Assembly: GCF_002232035.1 (NCBI RefSeq)
Contig: NZ_NKXR01000010.1
Coordinates: 31,775 to 95,774, forward strand
DNA length: 64,000 bases
Origin: Collinsella sp. TF06-26
GTDB lineage: Bacteria; Actinomycetota; Coriobacteriia; Coriobacteriales; Coriobacteriaceae
Reading direction: 5' to 3'
Below, in pieces: positions 10,001 through 17,315 of this stretch; position 1 is the stretch's first letter; the number at the start of each line of letters is the position of its first letter. The notes below the pieces were generated by a model. The model had not been told where the DNA came from and searched no databases. It saw only the letters and a list, made by a program, of their open reading frames with translations. The position numbers were made by a program, and so were the translations under genes.

Positions 10001-10364
10001 ATAGACGTGGGAACATAAATTCCCTTCTCCACGGTGGCCGTCGCTCTCGCTGAAGCCGCATTCGCACTCTGAGCCTGCTCAGCACTATTTGAAGAGCCAG
10101 CCTCGCCGCCATTGGTCTCGTCGCTATTCTGGTTTTCGGCATCCTCGCTGGTGTTATCTACAGCAGCGGACTCACTTGAGGAACCCCCCCCATCACAGTT
10201 TCCTCGGTAGAAACCGTCTGGGCATCGTTGGCAATGGCCTGCGAGATCGGGGGCATGACGAGCGACAGTACCAGGCTCAAAACGGAGGCTCCGCACAAAA
10301 CGCCTGCCAGTACACGGCGCGTCGCTTTATTACTCTGCTTAGATTTGTCCGAATTCGCTTTCAT
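7087..10364 (-). CDS. Pilus tip adhesin, frameshifted at a G8 tract (probably phase OFF)
   Basis: The gene starts at the ATG at 10364 (GGAGGAG 6 bases upstream) with a signal peptide (MKANSDKSKQ..., ending near SQAIA). After about 60 codons it runs into eight G residues (10184-10191 on the plus strand as C8). The frame with G8 stops at 10158; the long downstream frame would be joined by G9 or G6. Downstream, a choice-of-anchor-A-like domain (NVTGSSNIEF, IMWNF, GSILVPNGSF) is followed by SpaA-like repeats (TYTLVETQAPFGY) and a streptococcal-type pilin isopeptide-linkage domain (YTYTVKEV). The end is LPLSG, a membrane helix and a basic tail. About 1,090 residues when in frame. It is first in the operon and the largest subunit, as expected for a tip adhesin. 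A sequencing error in the tract is the main alternative. Confidence 0.82.
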
Positions 10365-10453
10365 CGATGTCTCCTCCCCAAGAGACCGCGATCTTGCTCT
10401 TTCACCATCAAACGTATCTGCGCAATCTGTAATTGCGCTCGTTTAGTAATGCA

Positions 10454-10482
10454 ATTATAACGATTGTTTAAACATCTGAGCA
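10454..10482 (-). promoter_or_regulatory. Promoter of the pilin operon
   Basis: On the minus strand TTGCTC, an 18-base spacer and TATAAT (10454-10459) lie about 90 bases before the tip-adhesin start. The spacer carries the palindrome GTTTAAAC. The leader and upstream DNA are strongly AT-rich. Confidence 0.6.
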
Positions 10483-10821
10483 ACAAAACCGACATTTTTG
10501 TAGCGAGTTCTCAATTCTCTTGACATTTGCTCAGATTTACCTTCGTTTATTCGCTATCTATTTTTTGTTTCTGCTGGTAATTTAGTTGCGTATTATTTTT
10601 TAATGGCATTAGATTTATTTGCACAACATTTTGCTCAAGAGCAAACATCCTGTGAACGGTCGAAAATCACCCGTGAGCGGTAGGTCATTAACCGGAAGGA
10701 ATATCCTACCAAACTGATGAGAATATCTTTAACCCATCGGTGGTTAGAAGCATGATGTTCAGACAACAATATTTGAATTTTCACACAGATTTTCGGTATC
10801 AATTCGCCCAAATCGCCTGAG
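10483..10821. other. AT-rich intergenic stretch without a convincing gene
   Basis: About 340 bases upstream of the pilin promoter. Short ORFs here lack ribosome sites and recognisable sequence. One feature stands out: a TGAACGGTCG motif at 10653-10674 that resembles sequences near the pectin operators at 53483-53510 and 58432-58460. Confidence 0.5.
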
Positions 10822-10856
10822 GCCGCCACAAAGGCGCCTGCCCCCTTTGTGGCGGT
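10822..10856. repeat. Dispersed hairpin family B, copy 2
   Basis: Arms CCGCCACAAAGG and CCTTTGTGGCGG around a GCGCCTGCCC centre, 13 bases after the HAD phosphatase stop. No U-tract follows. Confidence 0.75.
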
Positions 10857-10868
10857 TCTCCCCCTGCG

Positions 10869-11690
10869 CTACAGCAGATGCTCCTCGATAAAGATCGCGA
10901 TGCCGTCTTCGTCGTTGCTGGCGGTTACAAAATCGGCGGCGGCGCGGGTGGCGTCGCTGCCGTTTGCCATGGCCACGCCCACGCCGGCGTCAGCCACCAT
11001 GCAGGTGTCGTTGTCCGCATCGCCAAACACGCAGACGTCCTGGAGCTCCATGTCGTTGAGCTCCGCCACGCGCACGAGGCCGCGCGTCTTGGACACGCGC
11101 GGATCCATGAACTCGTAGAGCCGCTGCGTGGTTTGCAGAGCCGCCGCCTTAACAGTGTCATCGGCAAACGTCGACGCCCGCTCAATCACCCGCGGCATCA
11201 CCTCGGGCGCCATGGTAAACATCACCTTGGGCTGCGGCTCGCGCAAAAACTCGGCAAAGTCGACCACCTTGTAGGGCACACCGTCGACGCGCGACAGGTG
11301 CTCGACGCACGCGTTGCTCTCGGGCACGTAGAACACGCCGTCTCGGGGGCAGACGGGCGTTGCCGGAAGGTCCGCCATGTGCTTGCAGATGCGCGCGATG
11401 GTCTTGCCCGGCAGCGGATAGCTTAGCTCGTTGATGTCGTGCGCGCGGTCGATGACCTCGGCGCCACCGCAGCCTACCAGCACGTCCACCAGACCTTCGA
11501 TGCCCCAGGGCTCGTACATGGCCTCGGTCGCGTGGGCGTCACGCCCGGTGCACAGGCCAAAGAGCACGCCGCGCTCGCGCAGGGCGCGGATCGCCGCCGC
11601 GGTACGCGGGGACACCGTGTGCTGGCTCGTGAGCAGCGTACCGTCGATATCGCAGAACACGGCTTTAACGTGGCTGAAGGTGGTGTCCAT
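10869..11690 (-). CDS. HAD-superfamily Cof-type phosphatase
   Basis: 273 residues. Motif I is DIDGTL (about 14-19), with the nucleophile Asp first. A Thr (LCTGRD) serves as motif II, a Lys follows in the cap region, and GDADND is motif IV for Mg2+. The large cap between about 85 and 190 is typical of the Cof/YbiV/YidA branch, which dephosphorylates sugar phosphates, nucleotides or flavin precursors in the cytosol. The true substrate cannot be told from sequence. GAAAGG precedes the start. It stands alone, flanked by hairpin repeats on both sides. Confidence 0.88.
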   Translation of the reverse strand: MDTTFSHVKAVFCDIDGTLLTSQHTVSPRTAAAIRALRERGVLFGLCTGRDAHATEAMYEPWGIEGLVDVLVGCGGAEVIDRAHDINELSYPLPGKTIARICKHMADLPATPVCPRDGVFYVPESNACVEHLSRVDGVPYKVVDFAEFLREPQPKVMFTMAPEVMPRVIERASTFADDTVKAAALQTTQRLYEFMDPRVSKTRGLVRVAELNDMELQDVCVFGDADNDTCMVADAGVGVAMANGSDATRAAADFVTASNDEDGIAIFIEEHLL

Positions 11691-11781
11691 GGGGGCCTTT
11701 CTGGGTTGTGCGGCGGTGTGGGGTGTATCTGGAAGTGGCGTTCATGGTATACCAAAGCGCACACGGGGCGCTTTGGCGCAA

Positions 11782-11818
11782 AACCACCACAAAGGTGCCT
11801 GGCCCTCTGTGGTGGTTG
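11782..11818. repeat. Dispersed hairpin family B, copy 3
   Basis: Arms AACCACCACA and TGTGGTGGTT around AAGGTGCCTGGCCC. It lies upstream of the HAD gene, next to palindrome A2. Confidence 0.75.
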
Positions 11819-11833
11819 CGACGTCTACGGGCC

Positions 11834-11896
11834 AAACCATCACAACATTCGATGTTTTTCGGCAAAATCGCGATTTTCATCGAATGTTGTGATGGT
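11834..11896. repeat. Dispersed palindrome family A, copy 2
   Basis: Arms of 17-19 bp (11834-11852, 11880-11896) identical in core to copy 1. It sits 2 bases from the MFS gene stop. The loop contains AAAATCGCGATTTT, itself a palindrome, and is closest to the loop of copy 1. Confidence 0.85.
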
Positions 11897-11898
11897 CT

Positions 11899-13179
11899 TT
11901 ACTGCCTTGCGGCACGATCAAAATGCCGGCGCCCAAACAGCAGCAACGCCGCAGGGACAGCCGTCACGACCAGGCCCGCCCCTACGAGTGTCTGCTGCAC
12001 GCCAAATGTCGCCGCCAGCCACGGGGCAATCGCCAGCGGGGCCACGCCGGCAAACATATTGCCAAAGCCCATGACCGAGTTCACGCGACCGAGCTGCTCG
12101 AGCGGTGCCGTCGTTTGCACGATGGTGTTGTGGAGCGGGTTGACGACACCCCAAGCTATGCCCAGGGCGATCTGGCCGACGAGGGCCACGCCCACGTACG
12201 GCGTCCCCACATAGAGCAGACTTCCTAGGCCCACGGACATGAGCGCCACGAGCAGCGTTTTAAGGTTGACCAGGTGCGGCGGCAAGCGGAACGCGAGCAC
12301 GGCACCCAGCACCGCGCCCACGCCCGATGCCGACGAGAGCCAGCCCATCCACTCAACGCCGACGTGCAGAACATCGCGGTAGAAGAACGATTCGAGCGGG
12401 TCGAAGGCTCCGTAGCCGAAGTTCGAAAGAAAAATGATGCAAAACAGCAGGGCGAGAACGCTGTTGGTGAAGACTGTCTTGATGCTGGCTGCGAAGGTAG
12501 CGCGGGCGGACGTGCTGGGGTTGGAGCTTTGTCCCGCACGCTCCCCTTCCTCTGCCGAATCGGCATCCGCATGCCCGGCGACATGGCTGGTCTGCGGCCT
12601 AAAGCCCCAACCGGCGACGAGCGCCAGCACGGTAAAGAGCATCATGAGCACAAACACCGCGCGCGACGACGCAGCCGCCGCGACAAAGCCGCCCAGCGTG
12701 GGGCCAACGATGATACTCACGTTTGAAAACATGGCGATGGCGGAGTTGATGTCTTTGAGCTCGACGGGGTCATCGGTGAGGTAGGCCGGATAGGATGTAG
12801 CAATGGGCTGGGCGAATCCCATCGTAAAGCCTAGAAACACCGCGCCGAGCAGGACGACGCCGGTCGCGCTGCCAAAGGCGAGGATTGCCGCGCCAGTTGC
12901 GAGAGCGCCGACGATGCTCAGCAAGAAATGGCGGCGCGGACCCCAGGCATCGAGCGCCGCGCCACCCGCAAAGGATCCCAGGATCACGAAGACGTTCATG
13001 AACAGGACGGCCAGCGATGTCGCGACGACCGAAGCGCCGTCCGCATAGGTGAGCGTTCCGATGACGCCGATAAAATAACTGGTCTGAAACCCGGTGTAGA
13101 TGAGAAAGCGCATCGCCACCAGACGCTTGGCCTGCACAGACAGCGATGATTGAGGCTTTGAGAAAAGAGAGACGAGCAT
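11899..13179 (-). CDS. Major facilitator superfamily exporter
   Basis: 426 residues from the ATG with AAGGAG 6-7 bases upstream; an upstream in-frame start lacks a site. About 12 hydrophobic helices are visible in two halves, separated by a polar loop (about 215-245, rich in Ala, Glu and Ser). The GAALDAWGPRRH segment after helix 2 is the MFS motif-A-like loop. The family moves drugs or small metabolites by proton antiport, but the substrate is not evident. It is monocistronic, with a promoter-like TATAAT at 13314-13319 and a small dyad (CTAC-N3-GTAG) next to it. Confidence 0.85.
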   Translation of the reverse strand: MLVSLFSKPQSSLSVQAKRLVAMRFLIYTGFQTSYFIGVIGTLTYADGASVVATSLAVLFMNVFVILGSFAGGAALDAWGPRRHFLLSIVGALATGAAILAFGSATGVVLLGAVFLGFTMGFAQPIATSYPAYLTDDPVELKDINSAIAMFSNVSIIVGPTLGGFVAAAASSRAVFVLMMLFTVLALVAGWGFRPQTSHVAGHADADSAEEGERAGQSSNPSTSARATFAASIKTVFTNSVLALLFCIIFLSNFGYGAFDPLESFFYRDVLHVGVEWMGWLSSASGVGAVLGAVLAFRLPPHLVNLKTLLVALMSVGLGSLLYVGTPYVGVALVGQIALGIAWGVVNPLHNTIVQTTAPLEQLGRVNSVMGFGNMFAGVAPLAIAPWLAATFGVQQTLVGAGLVVTAVPAALLLFGRRHFDRAARQ

Positions 13180-13350
13180 GGAGACTCCTTGTTTCGTACG
13201 AATGAGGACGGCGGGCATTCGCCACCGTCTGTCAAATCAATCTATCCGCATGAAACATTAGACGCATCAAGCCCCTTTTCTCCGTTTTTCGCCCGTCATG
13301 AACTACTTGGTAGATTATAAGGCATGTCCCACACATCTACTAAAGCAAAA

Positions 13351-13385
13351 TCCACCACAAAGGTGCCTGACCCCTTTGTGGTGGA
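13351..13385. repeat. Dispersed hairpin family B, copy 4
   Basis: TCCACCACAAAGG and CCTTTGTGGTGGA form a 13-bp stem around TGCCTGACC. A related stem with ACCTGTCCCT in the loop follows at 13410-13438. Both lie in the gap between the MFS gene and the moaC-mobB fusion. Confidence 0.78.
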
Positions 13386-13465
13386 AATGACGTTTGCCCA
13401 GATAAAACCTGCCAAAACAAACCTGTCCCTATTTGGCATGTTATGGCAGCGCAGCGAGCCGGCCC

Positions 13466-14767
13466 CTAAAGATGATCTTGGATCAGATCGCAGATGGCTC
13501 GGGCGTCGTTGATGTTGATGGCTCGGGTCGCGAAGCCGGCGTCGAAGGCCTGACGCGCCAGGGCCTCGTTGCAGGCAAGTGCCAACGTGCGGCCGTCGAC
13601 CAGGTCGAGTGAGCTCTTGCCGCGCAGACGGTCGACACCGGAGCGCGCGACCACGATGTTGTCGAAGCCCTCGGTCTTGTAGCCCTCGATGATCACCACG
13701 TCGACATCGTTGTAGCGCGACAGCAGCTCGCGCGCGGGCATCTCGTCCTCCTCGCGCGTGTCGGCGTACTCCGCCCAGCGCGTGGCGCAGATGAGTCCCA
13801 CGTGCCTGGATCCGGCCTGGTGATGGCGCCACGTATCCTTAGCGGGCACATCGATATCAAAGCCATGATGCCCATGATGCTTGAGCGAACCCACGCGAAG
13901 GCCGCGGCGGGTGAGCTCGGCAATGACCTTCTCGACGAGCGTGGTCTTGCCCGAGCTCTGGTAGCCGATAAACGCGATCGCGGGGACGGCCGGGGCCGGA
14001 GCTGCGGACGCGACGGCGACAGGCGCGCTTGCGGGTGCGGCACCGTCAGCGGCCACAGCCTCAACAGCAGCGGCCTGACGCTCTGCACGATCCCACACGC
14101 CCGAGCGACCGCCTTCCTTGTGCAGCAGGCGCACGTCGACGATCTCCATGCCGCGATCGACGGCCTTGCACATGTCATAGATCGTTAAGCACGCGGCACT
14201 CGCGCCGGTCAGGGCCTCCATCTCGATACCCGTCTTGCCCGTCACGCCCGCCGTAACCAGTACGTGAAAGCCGACCTGCCCGTCCGCGCGCGCCGGCGCC
14301 CATCCCTCGGGCACGTCCTCGGCCGGCGTCCCCGCCGCAGCGATGGGCGCAATGTCGCACTTGCTCTTGGTAATGAGCAACGGATGGCACATGGGAATGA
14401 TGTCGCTCGTGCGCTTGATGGCCATGATGCCCGCCACGCGCGCGCAGGCAAGCACGTCGCCCTTTTTGGCGCGGTCCTGCAGCACCATGGCCTGCGTCTC
14501 GGGATGCATGAGAATGGTGCCCTCGGCGATGGCAATGCGATGGGTCTCGGCCTTGTCGGACACGTCGACCATGCGTACCTCGCCCTTGGCGTCCACGTGC
14601 GTCAGCTCGTCGCGACGGGCGTCGCGGGCGGGCTCGGTGGCAGCACTGGCAGTCGGCTGCGCGGACGCGTCGGCGTTGCCAGCATTCGCCGCAGCCGTGA
14701 CTTTGTGGGCAGACATCGCGGCCCTGCGAGCGGCCTTGGTGGCATCGGCGTACCTGCTCTTGGCCAT
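13466..14767 (-). CDS. MoaC-MobB fusion, molybdenum cofactor synthesis
   Basis: 433 residues from the ATG with GGAGG 8 bases upstream. Residues about 55-225 are MoaC (HVDAKGEVRMVDV, IPMCHPLLIT, GKTGIEMEALTGAS, LLHKEGGRSG), the cyclic pyranopterin monophosphate synthase acting after MoaA. An Ala/Pro-rich linker (about 226-264) leads to MobB, with a Walker A GYQSSGKTT, the KHHGHHGFDID motif and VIIEGYK. MobB binds GTP and assists formation of the guanine dinucleotide form of the cofactor. The N-terminal 50 residues are an Ala-rich extension. It starts 4 bases after the moaA stop, so the two are one operon. Confidence 0.93.
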   Translation of the reverse strand: MAKSRYADATKAARRAAMSAHKVTAAANAGNADASAQPTASAATEPARDARRDELTHVDAKGEVRMVDVSDKAETHRIAIAEGTILMHPETQAMVLQDRAKKGDVLACARVAGIMAIKRTSDIIPMCHPLLITKSKCDIAPIAAAGTPAEDVPEGWAPARADGQVGFHVLVTAGVTGKTGIEMEALTGASAACLTIYDMCKAVDRGMEIVDVRLLHKEGGRSGVWDRAERQAAAVEAVAADGAAPASAPVAVASAAPAPAVPAIAFIGYQSSGKTTLVEKVIAELTRRGLRVGSLKHHGHHGFDIDVPAKDTWRHHQAGSRHVGLICATRWAEYADTREEDEMPARELLSRYNDVDVVIIEGYKTEGFDNIVVARSGVDRLRGKSSLDLVDGRTLALACNEALARQAFDAGFATRAININDARAICDLIQDHL

Positions 14768-14771
14768 ATGA

Positions 14772-15827
14772 TCATCCTCCGATTTGGGACATAAATCGTT
14801 GTGTGCCCTCAATTATCGCGTGTTCCTGCGGCTTGTGGGCCACGGCATCGCGCCAAATCGAAAGTACCTGCATATCATCACCACGGCGCAGGGCGTCGCG
14901 CACCGAATACTCGGCATCGCTGAACAGGCACGGACGCACGTTGCCATCGGCCGTCAGGCGCAGACGGTTGCAATTCGCACAAAAATGATTGGACATGGCG
15001 CTAATAAAGCCGACCGTTCCCGCCGCGCCCGGAAAGTGCCAATAGCGCGCAGGGCCCGCGCCGGCAGGAGCGTCGTTGATGTCGAGCGGCTCGAGCTCGC
15101 CCAGTCCCGTCGCGGTGGCCCCGGCATTGATGCGCGCCCGCAGCTCGTCGCTCGGAACGGTGTCACTCGCATCCCACAGCTCGGGATTGAGCGCGGGCGC
15201 GTGAGGGTCCACAGTGCAATGCGAGCTCGTGCGCTCGTCGCCGATGGGCATATATTCGATAAAGCGCAGGTGGATGGGGCGGTCAAGCGTGAGCCGCGCG
15301 AGGGCCGCCACATCCTGATTGAGCCGGCGCACCACAACGCAGTTGACCTTAACGGGCTCAAAGCCCCAAGCCAGCGCCGCGTCGATGCCGGCCATGGTCT
15401 GCTCGAGCCGGCCCAGGCGCGTGATCTTTCCAAAGAGCGTAGGGTCGAGTGTGTCGAGCGAGATGTTGACGCGGTTAAGCCCGGCATCTTTGAGCTGCGG
15501 TGCCAGCTTGGGCAGCAGGGCTCCGTTGGTGGTGAGCGAGATGTCCTCGATCTGCGGAATCGCGCGGATGTCACGAATGAGCGGGATGATACGGCGGCTG
15601 ACCAGCGGCTCGCCGCCCGTCAGGCGTACGCGGCGAATGCCCTCCCCCGCCACCAAGCGCACAAAGCGGGCGATTTCCTCGGCACTGAGTAGCTCATCGT
15701 GCGCGCGGGGCGCCACGCCATCGGCCGGCATGCAGTAAATGCAGCGGAAATTGCACTTGTCGGTAACGGCAATGCGCAGGTAGTTGATATCGCGGCCAAA
15801 GCCGTCATGTTGCACGCGCCCGTCCAC
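14772..15827 (-). CDS. moaA: GTP 3',8-cyclase MoaA
   Basis: 351 residues, a radical SAM enzyme that rearranges GTP in the first step of molybdopterin synthesis. The N-terminal cluster motif is CNFRCIYC (Cys25, Cys29, Cys32). RLTGGEPL binds SAM. The C-terminal cluster motif is FCANCNRLRL with a later Cys in RPCLFS. The start is a GTG preceded by GGGAGGG; no ATG fits better. It is the first gene of a two-gene unit with moaC-mobB. No moaB, moaD, moaE or moeA is in the window. Confidence 0.95.
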   Translation of the reverse strand: MDGRVQHDGFGRDINYLRIAVTDKCNFRCIYCMPADGVAPRAHDELLSAEEIARFVRLVAGEGIRRVRLTGGEPLVSRRIIPLIRDIRAIPQIEDISLTTNGALLPKLAPQLKDAGLNRVNISLDTLDPTLFGKITRLGRLEQTMAGIDAALAWGFEPVKVNCVVVRRLNQDVAALARLTLDRPIHLRFIEYMPIGDERTSSHCTVDPHAPALNPELWDASDTVPSDELRARINAGATATGLGELEPLDINDAPAGAGPARYWHFPGAAGTVGFISAMSNHFCANCNRLRLTADGNVRPCLFSDAEYSVRDALRRGDDMQVLSIWRDAVAHKPQEHAIIEGTQRFMSQIGG

Positions 15828-15959
15828 GCAGCCCTCCCCTCACGCGGCGTTTTATTCTTCGGAAAACATAATACTCCACGGGAGAATCATGCCGACACCC
15901 GTACGACAGGACAGGTCGCTTCGAGCAAAACGGACTTTCCAAGCCCATCCTCAGCACGC

Positions 15960-16022
15960 AAACCATCACAACATTCGATGCTTTTCCCGATTTTGGCAAA
16001 AAACGTCGAATGTTGTGATGGT
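15960..16022. repeat. Dispersed palindrome family A, copy 3
   Basis: Arms AACCATCACAACATTCGA and complement (15960-15978, 16006-16022), 41 bases after the stop of the gene at 16063. The loop shares TTTTTGGCAAAAAACG-like sequence with copy 4. Confidence 0.85.
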
Positions 16023-16062
16023 CTGCCTGCCCACGGCATCCTGTAGAAGGGCCGAAACGCCC

Positions 16063-17100
16063 CTAAAGGCCGCCGTCCCAGTGCCGAATCACGAATTCTC
16101 GCAGGTCGTTCTGCCGCTTTTGGAACGCTTCGCTTCGGTCGCACTTAAGGCCCATAGCGAGCGCGATGGCGTTCATCGCCCGGTGCAATTGCAGCTGGTG
16201 GGCAAACTGAGTCCCGGTGAGGACGATCATCCTAAAGCCCAGCGCGCTCAGCACGGTCATACGCTCCGCGTCCGACGCGCTGCGCTGTTTATCAAGATGG
16301 TCCGAGCCGTTGTATTCAATGCCCGTACCGCTCGCAGGCGCATATACGTCGATCTCGAAATACCCGGCCTTTGCGAGATACTTGAACTCGTTGGGAACAT
16401 CGACCCGATGGTTGAGCTCGATCTTGACGTATCCCAGCCCGCCCTGGGAACGTTTTGCTACGACCATGATTGCGGTGGCCGTCTCCATGGGCGACCGCGC
16501 GCCATCGTGTACGCGCCTGAGCACGGCGGCCGCACGTATGGCCCCTTGACGAGATCGGTTCTCATTGCAATAGGCAACCAAGTCGGCAACGGTATACCTC
16601 TGCCCCATCTCGATATAATCGCCTGTCGACAGATGATTCAAATGGTATCGGGCGCAGATTTCATACCCATATTCCAGCTGCTCGGGCTCGCTCATCCACG
16701 AACCCGCTTGGACAAAGCACATGACCTCATCAACCACTAGAAGGCCCTCTGCCACCTCAAGAAGATGGTCTGGAGGTACCGGCGCCCCAAACACGTGGCA
16801 CCTAAATCCAGCCGGCGTCGAGCGCTCAAAATCGAAGTTGACGAGCGTGTCGATGTGATCGAGCTCTTCTCGTGGAATACCAAGCGAAACCAGATAGTCG
16901 GTAACGATCCCGACTGCCGCTGAAGCCCTCAGCCCCTTGGCATCGAGCCCCAATTTGGGCAGGTCCGCAGTCGGCTCCGCCTCGCTAGCAAGCGAGTCCT
17001 CGTCGTATAGGCTGCTTGCTCGCGAGAGCGGCTCGGACGGGCGCGCCACGTTGTGGTACAGCCAAGCAGTCTTATGGGACAGGACGATCGGCAGGTCCAT
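16063..17100 (-). CDS. Unknown protein with a C-terminal DUF559/Vsr-like nuclease-type domain
   Basis: 345 residues, soluble. The N-terminus (LPIVLSHKTAWLYH) resembles openings of coriobacterial proteins of the AbiEi or endonuclease-domain type. The C-terminal third has EIDVYA, then IEYNGSDH, then a basic and acidic helix with DAERMTVLSALGFRMIVLT. This matches the order of conserved residues in very-short-patch-repair/DUF559 folds: an acidic strand, E-x-x-G, then D-x-x-R and a strand ending a hydrophobic core. I infer a PD-(D/E)XK-like fold; catalytic activity and role are unknown. GGAGG lies 4-5 bases before the ATG. It is flanked by palindromes A3 and A4, so it may be a mobile or expanded family member. 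Confidence 0.55.
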   Translation of the reverse strand: MDLPIVLSHKTAWLYHNVARPSEPLSRASSLYDEDSLASEAEPTADLPKLGLDAKGLRASAAVGIVTDYLVSLGIPREELDHIDTLVNFDFERSTPAGFRCHVFGAPVPPDHLLEVAEGLLVVDEVMCFVQAGSWMSEPEQLEYGYEICARYHLNHLSTGDYIEMGQRYTVADLVAYCNENRSRQGAIRAAAVLRRVHDGARSPMETATAIMVVAKRSQGGLGYVKIELNHRVDVPNEFKYLAKAGYFEIDVYAPASGTGIEYNGSDHLDKQRSASDAERMTVLSALGFRMIVLTGTQFAHQLQLHRAMNAIALAMGLKCDRSEAFQKRQNDLREFVIRHWDGGL

Positions 17101-17200
17101 GAGCCCTCCAATGGAGTCGGATAACCAACCTTATTCTCCTGCCCACGGATCCGCACACCTTCGTGCGCAAGAAAGCGATTCCACCCGATCGAGTGGTAGA

Positions 17201-17265
17201 AAAACCATCACAACATTCGATGTTTTTCCCGTTTTTGGCAAAAAACGTCGAATGTTGTGATGGTT
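17201..17265. repeat. Dispersed palindrome family A, copy 4
   Basis: Arms AAAACCATCACAACATTCGA and complement, 51 bases after the stop of the ABC exporter gene and before the start of the 345-residue unknown. It is nearly identical to copy 3 over its whole length. Confidence 0.85.
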
Positions 17266-17315
17266 TGAGGCGAGGTGAGGGGCACGGAGGGGTCAAAGCA
17301 TCGTGCTCGAACGGG

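Noticed and set aside
10192..10296. Native start of the 1,069-residue adhesin frame at 10296
   Set aside because: Its N-terminus lacks a signal peptide and ribosome site; the real start at 10364 has both and leads into the G8 tract.
10635..10829. 64-residue minus-strand ORF in the AT-rich gap
   Set aside because: No ribosome site, no hydrophobic or conserved pattern, and it runs into hairpin B2.
10822..10856. Hairpin B2 as the HAD gene terminator
   Set aside because: No T-tract follows on the minus strand, and the same hairpin occurs in non-terminator positions.
88..17265. CRISPR array from the family A repeats
   Set aside because: Copies are kilobases apart, palindromic and lie in separate intergenic gaps without spacers or cas genes.
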